NCBI GenBank assembly: GCA_017880865.1
Contig: JADGRL010000011.1
Span: forward strand, 1-64,000
Length of the DNA: 64,000 nucleotides
Direction: 5' to 3'
Source: Gallionella sp.
GTDB lineage: Bacteria > Pseudomonadota > Gammaproteobacteria > Burkholderiales > Gallionellaceae
This document shows positions 1-8,142 of this stretch, piece by piece (position 1 is the stretch's first letter; the number at the start of each line of letters is the position of its first letter). The notes below the pieces were generated by a model that was given only the letters and a program-made list of their open reading frames with translations, made no database searches and was not told the origin of the DNA. The translations under genes were made by a program, and so were the position numbers.

Positions 1-555
1 ATCGAGGAAATCATCAAGCCGATGCTGCCGAAAGAGCTGATCAAGGGCAACATCAATTATCTGGTCAACCCTACGGGGCGCTTCGTCATCGGCGGTCCGC
101 AAGGCGATTGCGGCCTGACCGGGCGCAAGATCATCGTGGACACCTACGGCGGCGCAGCTCCGCACGGTGGCGGCGCGTTCTCCGGCAAGGATCCGTCCAA
201 GGTGGACCGTTCGGCCGCATACGCGGGCCGTTATGTAGCCAAAAACATCGTCGCTGCCGGTCTGGCGACCAAGTGTCTGGTGCAGGTATCCTATGCGATC
301 GGTGTAGCCAAGCCGACCAGCGTGATGGTGGACACTTATGGCACCGGCAAAATTTCCAATGAGAAGCTGACCGAACTGGTGTTGCGCCATTTCGACCTGC
401 GCCCTAAAGGCATCGTGCAAATGCTCGATCTGTTGCGCCCGATTTATGAGAACACCGCAGCTTACGGTCACTTCGGCCGCGAAGAGCCGGGGTTCACCTG
501 GGAAGCCACGGATCGCGCCGTTGCGTTGCGCGAGGATGCGGGCAAACTGATGTAA
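1..555 (+). CDS. metK: S-adenosylmethionine synthetase, C-terminal part (truncated by window edge)
   Basis: This enzyme makes S-adenosylmethionine from methionine and ATP in the cytoplasm. The reading frame is open from base 1, so the gene starts upstream and only the last 184 residues are present; the family is about 385-390 residues long. The family's glycine-rich stretch [18 protein letters not shown] is visible, followed by [16 protein letters not shown] and the C-terminal EEPGFTWE motif. It precedes ahcY and its SAH riboswitch, so SAM synthesis and SAH recycling sit together. No terminator is obvious between metK and the riboswitch. The identification is secure. Confidence 0.97.
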   Translation: MEEIIKPMLPKELIKGNINYLVNPTGRFVIGGPQGDCGLTGRKIIVDTYGGAAPHGGGAFSGKDPSKVDRSAAYAGRYVAKNIVAAGLATKCLVQVSYAIGVAKPTSVMVDTYGTGKISNEKLTELVLRHFDLRPKGIVQMLDLLRPIYENTAAYGHFGREEPGFTWEATDRAVALREDAGKLM

Positions 556-691
556 CCCTATGCCAATCTGTGAAATTCGTTGTGTGGGATGAAGCGCAAG
601 AAGCCGCACAGCGAACGATGAGGCATATCGCATAGATAGACGAAAAGTGAGCGAGCATGCGACACCGCGATTCGCCCACAAAACGAATTTC

Positions 692-775
692 ACCACCCTC
701 CGAGGGGTGCTGCAGCGGGGCTGGACTCAGTCCCCCGTCAGGCTCGGAGCCCGTGGTTCAATGTTTCAACCGCAC
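692..775 (+). promoter_or_regulatory. S-adenosylhomocysteine (SAH) riboswitch upstream of ahcY
   Basis: The 5' leader of ahcY contains the conserved blocks of the SAH riboswitch (ahcY motif): CCTCCGAGGGGTGCTGCAGC at about 696-715, then CAGGCTCGGAG at about 739-749. The two CCGAG/CTCGG blocks can pair to form the core helix, and an internal GGGGCTG...CAGTCCCC hairpin lies between them. The known class binds SAH and switches on SAH hydrolase genes, and here the element ends about 30 bases before the ahcY start. Calls that begin ahcY at 647 would read through this RNA and are wrong. The boundaries are approximate. Confidence 0.88.
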
Positions 776-805
776 CTATTCATTAACTTTATGAATGGAG
801 CACTT

Positions 806-2218
806 ATGAACGCCGCTACTAAACAATTCACCGATTACATCGTCGCCGATATGTCCCTGGCCGCATGGGGACGCAAGGAACTCGCGATTGCCGAAATCGA
901 AATGCCCGGCCTGATGGCGATCCGCAAGGAATTCACCAAGGCCCAGCCGCTCAAAGGCGCGCGCATCACAGGTTCGTTGCACATGACTATCCAGACCGGC
1001 GTGCTGATCGAGACGCTGAAAGCACTGGGTGCAGAAGTGCGCTGGGCATCCTGCAACATCTACTCGACCCAGGATCACGCTGCCGCCGCGATTGCCGCGA
1101 CCGGCACGGCGGTGTTCGCCGTCAAGGGCGAGAACCTGACCGAATACTGGGACTACACGCACCGCATCTTCGAATGGGCGGATGGTGGTTATTCCAACAT
1201 GATTCTGGATGATGGCGGCGATGCTACCTTGCTGCTGCATCTGGGCGCACGCGCCGAGAAGGATGCTTCTTTGCTGAATAATCCCGGCTCCGAAGAAGAA
1301 ACCTGCTTGTATGCTTCAATCAAGGCCAAGCTGGCAACAGACAAAAAATGGTATTCAGTGCGTCTGGCTGCAATCAAGGGCGTGACCGAGGAAACTACGA
1401 CCGGCGTGCATCGCCTGTATCAGATGCATGAGCGCGGCGAACTGAAATTCCCTGCGATCAACGTGAACGATTCCGTCACCAAGTCCAAGTTCGACAATTT
1501 GTACGGTTGCCGCGAATCTCTGGTGGATGCAATCAAGCGTGCGACCGACGTGATGGTGGCCGGCAAGATCGCCGTGGTCGCAGGTTACGGCGACGTGGGC
1601 AAGGGTTCCGCACAGGCGTTGCGTGCATTGTCCGCGCAAGTTTGGGTGACCGAGATCGACCCGATCTGCGCGCTGCAAGCCGCGATGGAAGGTTATCGCG
1701 TCGTGACGATGGATTACGCCTGCGAGCATGGCGACATTTTCGTCACCGCCACCGGCAACTTCCATGTGATCACCCACGAGCACATGAAGAAAATGAAGAA
1801 CCAGGCCATCGTGTGCAACATCGGACACTTCGACAACGAGATCGATGTCGCCTCGCTCAAGCAATACAAGTGGGACAACATCAAGCCGCAGGTCGATCAC
1901 GTGATCTTCCCCGACGGCAAAAAGATTCTGCTGCTGGCCGAAGGCCGTCTGGTGAATCTGGGTTGCGGCACCGGCCATCCGTCCTATGTGATGAGCTCGA
2001 GTTTCGCCAACCAGACCATCGCGCAAATTGAACTATTTACCCGAACCAAGGACTATCCAATCGGCGTGTACACCTTGCCCAAGCATCTGGACGAGAAGGT
2101 CGCGCGCTTGCAACTGACCACGCTGAATGCGCAGCTGAGCACGTTGACCGACCAGCAGGCCGCGTACATCAGCGTGTCCAAGGAAGGTCCGTACAAAGCC
2201 AACCATTACCGTTACTAA
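806..2218 (+). CDS. ahcY: Adenosylhomocysteinase (SAH hydrolase)
   Basis: This NAD-dependent cytoplasmic enzyme hydrolyses S-adenosylhomocysteine to adenosine and homocysteine, removing the product inhibitor of methyltransferases. The protein has 470 residues and begins [18 protein letters not shown]. It carries the NAD-binding [15 protein letters not shown] stretch and the C-terminal [12 protein letters not shown] signature that completes the active site. I chose the ATG at 806 because GGAG lies 5 bases upstream and the upstream in-frame extension overlaps the riboswitch. Expression is probably switched on by SAH through that leader. The family assignment is secure. Confidence 0.97.
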   Translation: MNAATKQFTDYIVADMSLAAWGRKELAIAEIEMPGLMAIRKEFTKAQPLKGARITGSLHMTIQTGVLIETLKALGAEVRWASCNIYSTQDHAAAAIAATGTAVFAVKGENLTEYWDYTHRIFEWADGGYSNMILDDGGDATLLLHLGARAEKDASLLNNPGSEEETCLYASIKAKLATDKKWYSVRLAAIKGVTEETTTGVHRLYQMHERGELKFPAINVNDSVTKSKFDNLYGCRESLVDAIKRATDVMVAGKIAVVAGYGDVGKGSAQALRALSAQVWVTEIDPICALQAAMEGYRVVTMDYACEHGDIFVTATGNFHVITHEHMKKMKNQAIVCNIGHFDNEIDVASLKQYKWDNIKPQVDHVIFPDGKKILLLAEGRLVNLGCGTGHPSYVMSSSFANQTIAQIELFTRTKDYPIGVYTLPKHLDEKVARLQLTTLNAQLSTLTDQQAAYISVSKEGPYKANHYRY

Positions 2219-2224
2219 AAGCAC

Positions 2225-2596
2225 ATGAGCTCCACCCGTAATGAGTTCGTCGATTATGTGGTGGAGCTGATGGCGGGATGGGCGGCAGTTTCTTCGCGCA
2301 GGATGTTCGGCGGCTATGGTTTGTACCGCGATGGCTTGATGTTTGCGTTGATCGTTGAGGATGAGCTGTACTTCAAGACCGACGCTGCCAACGTGGCACT
2401 ATTCGAGCGGGCGGGCAGCCGTCCGTTCGTATATCAGAGCCAGACGCGCACCGTGCAGATGTCCTATTGGTCTGCGCCGGCAGCCAGCCTCGATTCGCCC
2501 GCCGAGATGGTCGAGTGGTGTCAATCCGCTTATGGATCGGCGTTGCGCGCACAAGTTGCCAAAGCCGGCAAATCCGTCAAAGGGAAATGCAAATGA
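2225..2596 (+). CDS. TfoX N-terminal domain protein
   Basis: This 123-residue protein has the TfoX/Sxy N-terminal fold. The family pattern is seen in SSRRMFGGYGLYRDGLMFAL near residues 24-42, followed by DELYFKTD and a C-terminal helix. TfoX proteins in gammaproteobacteria regulate competence, but stand-alone N-domain proteins like this one have no assigned function. The gene follows ahcY after 6 bases, and its stop overlaps the next start (ATGA), so it is probably cotranscribed with the methyl-cycle genes. The family is well supported; the role is unknown. Confidence 0.85.
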   Translation: MSSTRNEFVDYVVELMAGWAAVSSRRMFGGYGLYRDGLMFALIVEDELYFKTDAANVALFERAGSRPFVYQSQTRTVQMSYWSAPAASLDSPAEMVEWCQSAYGSALRAQVAKAGKSVKGKCK

Positions 2597-2964
2597 AACT
2601 GCAATTCGAGTTGCTGTTAATCTGGGTACTCAATGGGCTCGCATTGCTCGCCGTGGCGAACTTCGTGCCGGGCATCCATGTGGACGGTTTTGGCTCGGCG
2701 CTGATCGCTGCGTTTTTCCTCGGGCTGGTCAATACCTTGATACGCCCGCTGCTGCTGTTGCTGATGCTGCCGGTGACATTGCTCACGCTGGGACTATTCA
2801 TTTTTGTGATCAATGGCACCTTGTTCTGGCTGGTCGGCTCGGTGCTGCGCGGTTTTGTTGTCGACAATTTCTGGCACGGCGTTTTGGGCGCTGTGCTGTA
2901 CAGTATTTTTTCCTGGGCGCTGTCATCGGCTGCCGCACAGTTGATGAGGCCGCATAACAAATGA
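2593..2964 (+). CDS. Small membrane protein of the phage-holin-4_2 (YvlD-like) family
   Basis: This 123-residue, very hydrophobic protein has four predicted transmembrane segments (about residues 5-25, 32-52, 58-80 and 90-112). The PGIHVDGFGSALIAA and NTLIRPLLLLLMLPVTLL segments are typical of the Phage_holin_4_2 family of chromosomal inner-membrane proteins. Despite the name, such proteins are usually not phage lysis genes and their role is unknown. I chose the ATG at 2593 because AGGG lies at a good distance and it overlaps the tfoX-like stop as ATGA. Its own stop overlaps the metF start in the same way. Confidence 0.85.
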   Translation: MKLQFELLLIWVLNGLALLAVANFVPGIHVDGFGSALIAAFFLGLVNTLIRPLLLLLMLPVTLLTLGLFIFVINGTLFWLVGSVLRGFVVDNFWHGVLGAVLYSIFSWALSSAAAQLMRPHNK

Positions 2965-3818
2965 GCCATTTGGCAAATGAAAATGACATGAACAAACCAC
3001 TTTTCAGTTTCGAATTTTTTCCGCCGCAAACACCGGAAGGCGTGGAAAAACTCGCGGTCACACGCCGACAATTGGCGGTGCTGCATCCGGAATTTTTTTC
3101 GGTGACGTTCGGCGCGGGCGGTTCGACGCAAGACCGCACGCTGGAAACCATACGGCAGATCAAGCTTGAAGGTTATACAGCTGCGCCGCACTTGTCGTGC
3201 GTCGGCGCCACGCGCGAGAACATCCGCACCATGCTGAACACCTACAAGGATATGGGCGTCAAGCGCATCGTCGCGTTGCGCGGCGACCTGCCTTCCGGCA
3301 TGGGCAGCATCGGCGAGTTTCAATACGCCAATGAACTGGTGTCGTTCATCCGCGAACAAACGGGTGATCACTTTCACATCGAGGTGGCGGCCTACCCCGA
3401 GTTTCATCCGCAGGCCAGATCTGCGCACGACGACATCCTGAACTTCAAACGCAAGGTGAACGCGGGTGCGAACTCCGCGATCACCCAATACTTTTACAAC
3501 GCCGATGCCTACTTTCGCTTCGTCGACGAGTGCCGCAAGCAGGGCATCAGCTTGCCTATCGTGCCGGGCATCATGCCGATCGTGAAGTTCGCGCAACTGG
3601 CGCGTTTTTCCGATGCATGTGGCGCGGAAATTCCGCGCTGGATGCGCAAGACGCTGGAAGGTTATGGCGACGACAATGAGTCGGTTCAAGCCTTTGGTCT
3701 GGATGTGGTCACCTCATTGTGCGAACGCTTGTTAGAAGGCGGCGCACCCGGCCTGCATTTCTACACGCTGAACCAGGCCGCACCGGCGCTGGCGATCTGG
3801 AAGAGGCTGGGGCTTTGA
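2961..3818 (+). CDS. metF: 5,10-methylenetetrahydrofolate reductase
   Basis: This FAD enzyme reduces methylene-THF to methyl-THF, the methyl donor for remaking methionine from homocysteine. The protein has 285 residues, close to the family's 290. Visible are FSFEFFPPQTPEG near the N terminus, SVTFGAGGST, VALRGDLPSG, AAYPEFHP and VPGIMPI, all classical MetF motifs. The ATG at 2961 overlaps the preceding stop; an alternative start at 2988 (MNKPLFSFEFF) matches homologues at least as well. It closes the methyl cycle begun by metK and ahcY, and its stop overlaps the next start (TGATG). Confidence 0.96.
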   Translation: MSHLANENDMNKPLFSFEFFPPQTPEGVEKLAVTRRQLAVLHPEFFSVTFGAGGSTQDRTLETIRQIKLEGYTAAPHLSCVGATRENIRTMLNTYKDMGVKRIVALRGDLPSGMGSIGEFQYANELVSFIREQTGDHFHIEVAAYPEFHPQARSAHDDILNFKRKVNAGANSAITQYFYNADAYFRFVDECRKQGISLPIVPGIMPIVKFAQLARFSDACGAEIPRWMRKTLEGYGDDNESVQAFGLDVVTSLCERLLEGGAPGLHFYTLNQAAPALAIWKRLGL

Positions 3819-5155
3819 TGCGCGCACCGGAATTGCTGCTGCCTGCGGGCACACTGGAAAAAATGCGCACCGCCTACGCCTTCGGTGCGGACGCGGTATA
3901 TGCCGGGCAGCCGCGCTACAGCTTGCGCGCGCGCAACAACGAATTCCAGCTGGAAGAGTTGCAGATCGGCATCGGGGAAGCGCATGCGCTCGGAAAAAAA
4001 TTGTTCATCGCTAGCAACCTGATGCCCCACAACGCCAAGGTGAAGACCTACATGGCGGACATGGAGCCGGTCATCGCGATGAAGCCGGACGCGCTGATCA
4101 TGGCCGATCCTGGCCTGATCGCGATGGTGCGCGAACGCTGGCCGGAAGTGGATGTACACTTGTCGGTGCAGGCCAACACGGTCAACTACGCGGCAGTGAA
4201 ATTCTGGAAATCGCTGGGTCTGACGCGCGTCATTCTTTCGCGCGAACTGTCGCTGGACGAGATCGAAGAAATCCGCCAGCAATGCCCGGACATCGAACTC
4301 GAAGTATTCATCCACGGCGCGCTGTGCATCGCCTATTCCGGTCGCTGCCTGCTCTCCGGCTACTTCAATCATCGCGATGCCAACCAAGGCACCTGCACTA
4401 ATTCCTGCCGCTGGGATTACAAGGTCGATAATGCCGTTGAAGACGGCACGGGACACATTGAAAAAATCGACTTCGATTTCGATAAAGCGTTAAGTGAAAG
4501 TCCGCTCTCCGATTGCGGCTCACAACCGCGCCATCCTGAGGCAGATAAAGTATACGTCATCTCGCGCCAAGACCATCCCGGCGAACTAATGCCGGTGCTC
4601 GAAGACGAGCACGGCACCTACATCATGAACTCCAAGGATTTGCGCGCGGTCGAGCACGTCGAGCGGCTGGTCAAGATCGGCATCGATTCGCTGAAAGTCG
4701 AAGGTCGCACCAAGTCTATTTACTACGTGGCACGCACCGCACAAGTGTATCGCCAAGCCATCGACGATGCCGTTAAAGGTCGCCCGTTCAATCTGGAACT
4801 GCTGGGCGCGCTGGATGCGCTGGCGAATCGCGGCTACACCGACGGCTTCTACGAACGTCACCACACGCACGAACAGCAGAACTACATGCGCGGCCACTCC
4901 GAGAGTTTCCGCCAGCAATACGTCGGCGACATCGTCAGTTGCGCGAACGGCATCGCTGAGATTGACGTGAAAAACCGTTTTTCGGTTGGCGACAAGCTAG
5001 AGATCGTCCACCCTTCCGGTAATCGCATCATCGTGTTGAACGAGATGAAGAACCTCAAAGGCGAGCCCATCACCGTTGCCCCCGGCAGCGGCCATCGCGT
5101 GCAGATACCGTTGCAGGGCGAGCTGGCCAAGGGCATGGTGGCGCGATTTATTTAA
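3818..5155 (+). CDS. yegQ: U32 family protein YegQ/TrhP (tRNA wobble-uridine hydroxylation)
   Basis: This 445-residue U32-family protein has PELLLPAGTLEKM at the N terminus and the U32 signature EVFIHGALCIAYSGRCLLSG around residues 162-181. The long YegQ/TrhP type is known to take part in making 5-hydroxyuridine at the tRNA wobble position, probably using prephenate and an iron-sulfur cluster, rather than acting as a protease. Cysteines suitable for cluster binding lie at GTCTNSCRWDY. Between that motif and GELMPV there are about 40 extra, low-conservation residues (bases about 4428-4545). The start overlaps the metF stop. Confidence 0.9.
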   Translation: MRAPELLLPAGTLEKMRTAYAFGADAVYAGQPRYSLRARNNEFQLEELQIGIGEAHALGKKLFIASNLMPHNAKVKTYMADMEPVIAMKPDALIMADPGLIAMVRERWPEVDVHLSVQANTVNYAAVKFWKSLGLTRVILSRELSLDEIEEIRQQCPDIELEVFIHGALCIAYSGRCLLSGYFNHRDANQGTCTNSCRWDYKVDNAVEDGTGHIEKIDFDFDKALSESPLSDCGSQPRHPEADKVYVISRQDHPGELMPVLEDEHGTYIMNSKDLRAVEHVERLVKIGIDSLKVEGRTKSIYYVARTAQVYRQAIDDAVKGRPFNLELLGALDALANRGYTDGFYERHHTHEQQNYMRGHSESFRQQYVGDIVSCANGIAEIDVKNRFSVGDKLEIVHPSGNRIIVLNEMKNLKGEPITVAPGSGHRVQIPLQGELAKGMVARFI

Positions 5156-5174
5156 TCAGGTAACGAATACGACC

Positions 5175-5621
5175 ATGATCTTCTCCACCCTCTCCCAATC
5201 CGACCGTTACGCTGCACTGCACCCACTGTTCCCGCGCGCGTTCGAATACATCCGCAACACCGACCTGCGCGCGCTCGCGCCGGGACGTTATCCGATTGTC
5301 GGAGACGACTTGTTTGCTATCGTGGAGCATGTGCCGGGACGCACGCGTGCAGCGGCACTGCTGGAATGTCATCGACGTTACATCGATATTCAATTGGTGC
5401 TGGAAGGGGTGGATGAGATGGGCTGGAAGCCGCTTGCCGCTTGTCGCGAGCCGGTGAGCGACTACAGCGCGGAGCGAGACATCCAGTTTTTCAAAGATTC
5501 ACCGGCGACGTGGATCGCCACGCCGCCGGATCATTTCTGCATCTTCTTCCCGGAAGACGCGCATGCGCCGCTGGTTGCGTCAGTTGAAATCCACAAGGTG
5601 ATTTTCAAGATTGCGGTGTAG
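5175..5621 (+). CDS. YhcH/YjgK/YiaL family protein
   Basis: This 148-residue cupin-like protein belongs to the YhcH/YjgK/YiaL (DUF386) family, some members of which are linked to sialic acid or sugar catabolism. Family features are LECHRRYIDIQLVLEG near the middle and FFPEDAHAPLVA toward the end, the latter containing likely metal ligands, then a lysine-containing C terminus (EIHKVIFKI). I chose the ATG at 5175 because the longer frame starts inside yegQ. No sugar-catabolic genes lie nearby, so the substrate cannot be inferred. Confidence 0.88.
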   Translation: MIFSTLSQSDRYAALHPLFPRAFEYIRNTDLRALAPGRYPIVGDDLFAIVEHVPGRTRAAALLECHRRYIDIQLVLEGVDEMGWKPLAACREPVSDYSAERDIQFFKDSPATWIATPPDHFCIFFPEDAHAPLVASVEIHKVIFKIAV

Positions 5622-5714
5622 GTGGGCTAGCTCGTGATGAAGACCCGTTAAGAATCGACTGCGACGCTCTGATTTTTACGGCAGTCGGCCAGTGTCTCCA
5701 GCACTGTTTGCAGC

Positions 5715-6311
5715 CTAGAACGAGATACGCAGACCAAAATTGACGCCTTCATCAAGTATCGCGTAGGGTCGAGCCTTGAGGCCGAATCCAATTCTCCGGT
5801 AACCGAGGTAAACAACCGCCTGCGGAATGACCTCGAACTCCACACGTGCTCCGGTTTCAACATAGCGGTCGGCATCGCCAAAGGTGACGATGTTCGGAGA
5901 CAAATACACTTGCCCGACTATGCCCAGACGAGAAGCGGCAGGGGGCGAATAACGTACCAGCCCGCCCAGTGCCAAGGCCGATGCATTGCTGGCCGCTGGA
6001 TTGTTGCCCGTAACCTTGGCGACCACACCCTTTATGCCGACACCGATAGACAATCCGGGAGCGCCGCTGCCCACTTCGTCTTTTACCAAAAGACCAAAAT
6101 CACCGAGCATGTTATTTTTATTGACATACAAAACGCCCATATGGAATTCTGTTTTTCCGAGCGCATCGCGACCCATTGAGGATTTGTACTGCAATTGGGC
6201 GCTGGTATCGCGCAGGTTGATATCGATGGTATCCGCTAGGGCTAGGGCACTGAAGGCTACTGTGGTGCTGACGGCTAACAGGGAAAGTGCAACAGTACGG
6301 CGCAATGACAT
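5715..6311 (-). CDS. YfaZ family outer-membrane protein
   Basis: This 198-residue precursor has a clear signal peptide (MSLRRTVALSLLAV... cleaved after ALA). The rest alternates polar and hydrophobic residues like a small beta-barrel and ends in phenylalanine (GLRISF), the usual signal for outer-membrane assembly. The pattern fits the YfaZ family, whose function is unknown. A strong ribosome site, AAGGAG, lies just upstream of the start. It is a single gene: the upstream ttcA transcript appears to stop at a hairpin between the two. Confidence 0.8.
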   Translation of the reverse strand: MSLRRTVALSLLAVSTTVAFSALALADTIDINLRDTSAQLQYKSSMGRDALGKTEFHMGVLYVNKNNMLGDFGLLVKDEVGSGAPGLSIGVGIKGVVAKVTGNNPAASNASALALGGLVRYSPPAASRLGIVGQVYLSPNIVTFGDADRYVETGARVEFEVIPQAVVYLGYRRIGFGLKARPYAILDEGVNFGLRISF

Positions 6312-6365
6312 AACTTCACTCCTTAAAGATTAACGATGTAGGGTTGATTCGAATATATTTTCGAT

Positions 6366-6397
6366 CAGAATTAAAACAAAGGCAGCGTGCGCTGCCT
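6366..6397 (-). terminator. Rho-independent terminator after ttcA
   Basis: On the reverse strand the palindrome AGGCAGCGCACGCTGCCT (6380-6397) is followed by TTTGTTTTAATT. It lies about 65 bases past the ttcA stop and before the yfaZ-like gene, so it should end the pteridine reductase/ttcA transcript. Confidence 0.75.
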
Positions 6398-6461
6398 AAA
6401 AATTTATATTTAATATTTATAAGCATATCACAGACAATTCGTATCTCGATCCGGCCGTCGT

Positions 6462-7316
6462 TCACTGGCCGAGATCGAATGCGATATCGCCCTCCGCGAC
6501 TTTTGAACCGATCTGAATATTCTTGAAATCGAACAAGTCGCCGTCCAGCAGGTGCGAGGGTTTGACGTTTTGCATCGCGGTAAAAATGGTCTGGCTGCGT
6601 CCGGGATATTCGTGCTCCCACGCCGCGAGCATAGCCTTGATGTTCTGGCGTTGCAGATTTTCCTGCGAGCCGCACAGGTTGCACGGGATGATCGGAAACT
6701 CCATGCCGCGCGCATAGCGGACGATATCTTTCTCGGCGCAATAAGTCAGCGGACGGATCACGACATGGTCGCCCTTGTCGGTGACCAGCTTGGGTGGCAT
6801 GGCTTTTAGCTTGCCGCCGAAGAACATGTTCAGGAACAGCGTCTCGATCATGTCGTCCCGGTGGTGACCCAGCGCGATCTTGTTTGCGCCGAGCTCGCTC
6901 GCCACGCGGTAGATGATGCCGCGCCGCAGCCGCGAACACAGCGAACAGGTGGTCTTGCCCTCGGGGATTTTTTCCTTGACGATGGAATAGGTGTCCTGCG
7001 TTTCGATGTGGTATTCCACGCCGAGCTGTTTCAGATAATTCGGCAATACGTCGGCGGGAAAGCCCGGCTGCTTCTGGTCCAGATTCATCGCGACAATGCG
7101 AAAGTCGATCGGCGCGCGCTTGCGCAACGTGAGCAAAATATCCAGCAGCGTGTAGGAATCTTTCCCGCCGGACAGGCACACCATCACGCTGTCGCCCTCT
7201 TCGATCATGTTGAAGTCGGCAATCGCACGGCCGACATGGTGCTCCAGCCGTCCCTTGAGACGATTGAAGTTGGTTGAGTGATGTTCTGAGTGTGTTGGTT
7301 GTGTGGTGTCGTTCAT
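6462..7316 (-). CDS. ttcA: tRNA 2-thiocytidine(32) synthetase TtcA
   Basis: TtcA puts sulfur on cytidine 32 of tRNA using ATP and an iron-sulfur cluster. The 284-residue protein has the PP-loop [11 protein letters not shown] near residues 50-60, the cluster-binding [10 protein letters not shown], the downstream cysteine pair in PCNLCGSQ, and [11 protein letters not shown], all diagnostic for TtcA rather than TilS. The first 15 residues are a variable, histidine-rich tail. It lies 6 bases downstream of the pteridine-reductase-like gene and is presumably cotranscribed with it. Confidence 0.96.
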   Translation of the reverse strand: MNDTTQPTHSEHHSTNFNRLKGRLEHHVGRAIADFNMIEEGDSVMVCLSGGKDSYTLLDILLTLRKRAPIDFRIVAMNLDQKQPGFPADVLPNYLKQLGVEYHIETQDTYSIVKEKIPEGKTTCSLCSRLRRGIIYRVASELGANKIALGHHRDDMIETLFLNMFFGGKLKAMPPKLVTDKGDHVVIRPLTYCAEKDIVRYARGMEFPIIPCNLCGSQENLQRQNIKAMLAAWEHEYPGRSQTIFTAMQNVKPSHLLDGDLFDFKNIQIGSKVAEGDIAFDLGQ

Positions 7317-7322
7317 AATGAT

Positions 7323-8075
7323 TTACAGGTTAATGCTGCGGCCGCCATCGACTGCGATGATCTGGCCGGTAATATAGGGTGCGTCCTGAATCAGAAAGAC
7401 AACCGCTTTGGCGATGTCGTCCGGTTCACCTTCGCGCTTGAGCAACGTATGCGCAACGATCTTGCGGCGTTTCTCTTCATCTTCCCACTCCGAGTTTTCC
7501 GGCCAGATGATAACCCCGGGGGCGACGGCGTTGACACGCACCTGCGGGGCCATTTCCTGCGCCAGACCTTTGGTCAGAGCGACCAGACCGGACTTGGCGA
7601 CGCTATACAGCAGATGGCCGTGCAGCGGACGCTCGCCGTGAATATCTGCGATGTTCACGATACAACCATGGCGACGGCGCAATTCTTCAGCCGCCGCCTG
7701 GGCCAGGAACAGCGGGGCTTTCAGGTTGGTGCCGAGCAAGTCGTGCCATTGTTGTTCAACAATATCCGCCAACGGAGTCGCGTAAAAACTTGAAGCATTA
7801 TTGACCAGCGCGTCCAGCCGACCGAATTTTTTGATGACCTGATGCACCAGTTTCGGCAACGCGTGCAGGTCGAGCAGGTCTGCCTGAAACACGTCAGCAC
7901 TTTTGGGACGCAGATTATTTAATTCATGTTGCAGAGCCAGCGCCTCTTGTTCGGAGCTGTGGTAATGAATCGAGAGTTGCGCGCCTGCGGCGTGCAGGCG
8001 GCGACAAATCGCCGCGCCGACGCGCTTCGCCCCTCCCGTCACCAGTACCACTTTGCCTTGCATCCCATGTTCCAT
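7323..8075 (-). CDS. Pteridine reductase-like short-chain dehydrogenase
   Basis: This 250-residue short-chain dehydrogenase has a nucleotide-binding TGGAKRVG motif. An arginine in TGxxxRxG is typical of pteridine reductases (PTR1/FolM) and predicts NADPH use. The catalytic set includes NNASSF, an Asp in IADIHGERP where many relatives have Ser, and YSVAK. The Asp-Tyr-Lys triad is also seen in PTR1-type enzymes. It probably reduces dihydropteridines such as dihydrofolate or dihydromonapterin. Translation may begin at the second methionine (8063). Confidence 0.85.
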   Translation of the reverse strand: MEHGMQGKVVLVTGGAKRVGAAICRRLHAAGAQLSIHYHSSEQEALALQHELNNLRPKSADVFQADLLDLHALPKLVHQVIKKFGRLDALVNNASSFYATPLADIVEQQWHDLLGTNLKAPLFLAQAAAEELRRRHGCIVNIADIHGERPLHGHLLYSVAKSGLVALTKGLAQEMAPQVRVNAVAPGVIIWPENSEWEDEEKRRKIVAHTLLKREGEPDDIAKAVVFLIQDAPYITGQIIAVDGGRSINL

Positions 8076-8142
8076 TAGACTCGTGCTCCATTAAACTAGC
8101 CAGCACCAATTAAAACCGACCAACTGGGAATTATACCTGACC

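Noticed and set aside
647-805. N-terminal extension of ahcY
   Set aside because: It overlaps the SAH riboswitch and the encoded residues do not match the family; GGAG before the ATG at 806 supports the shorter start.
1355-2026. Long reverse-strand open frame inside ahcY
   Set aside because: It is an antisense shadow of a GC-rich gene, with no motif and no ribosome site.
2593-2964. Phage holin and therefore a prophage
   Set aside because: The family name is historical; the gene sits inside the methyl-cycle operon and no phage genes are nearby.
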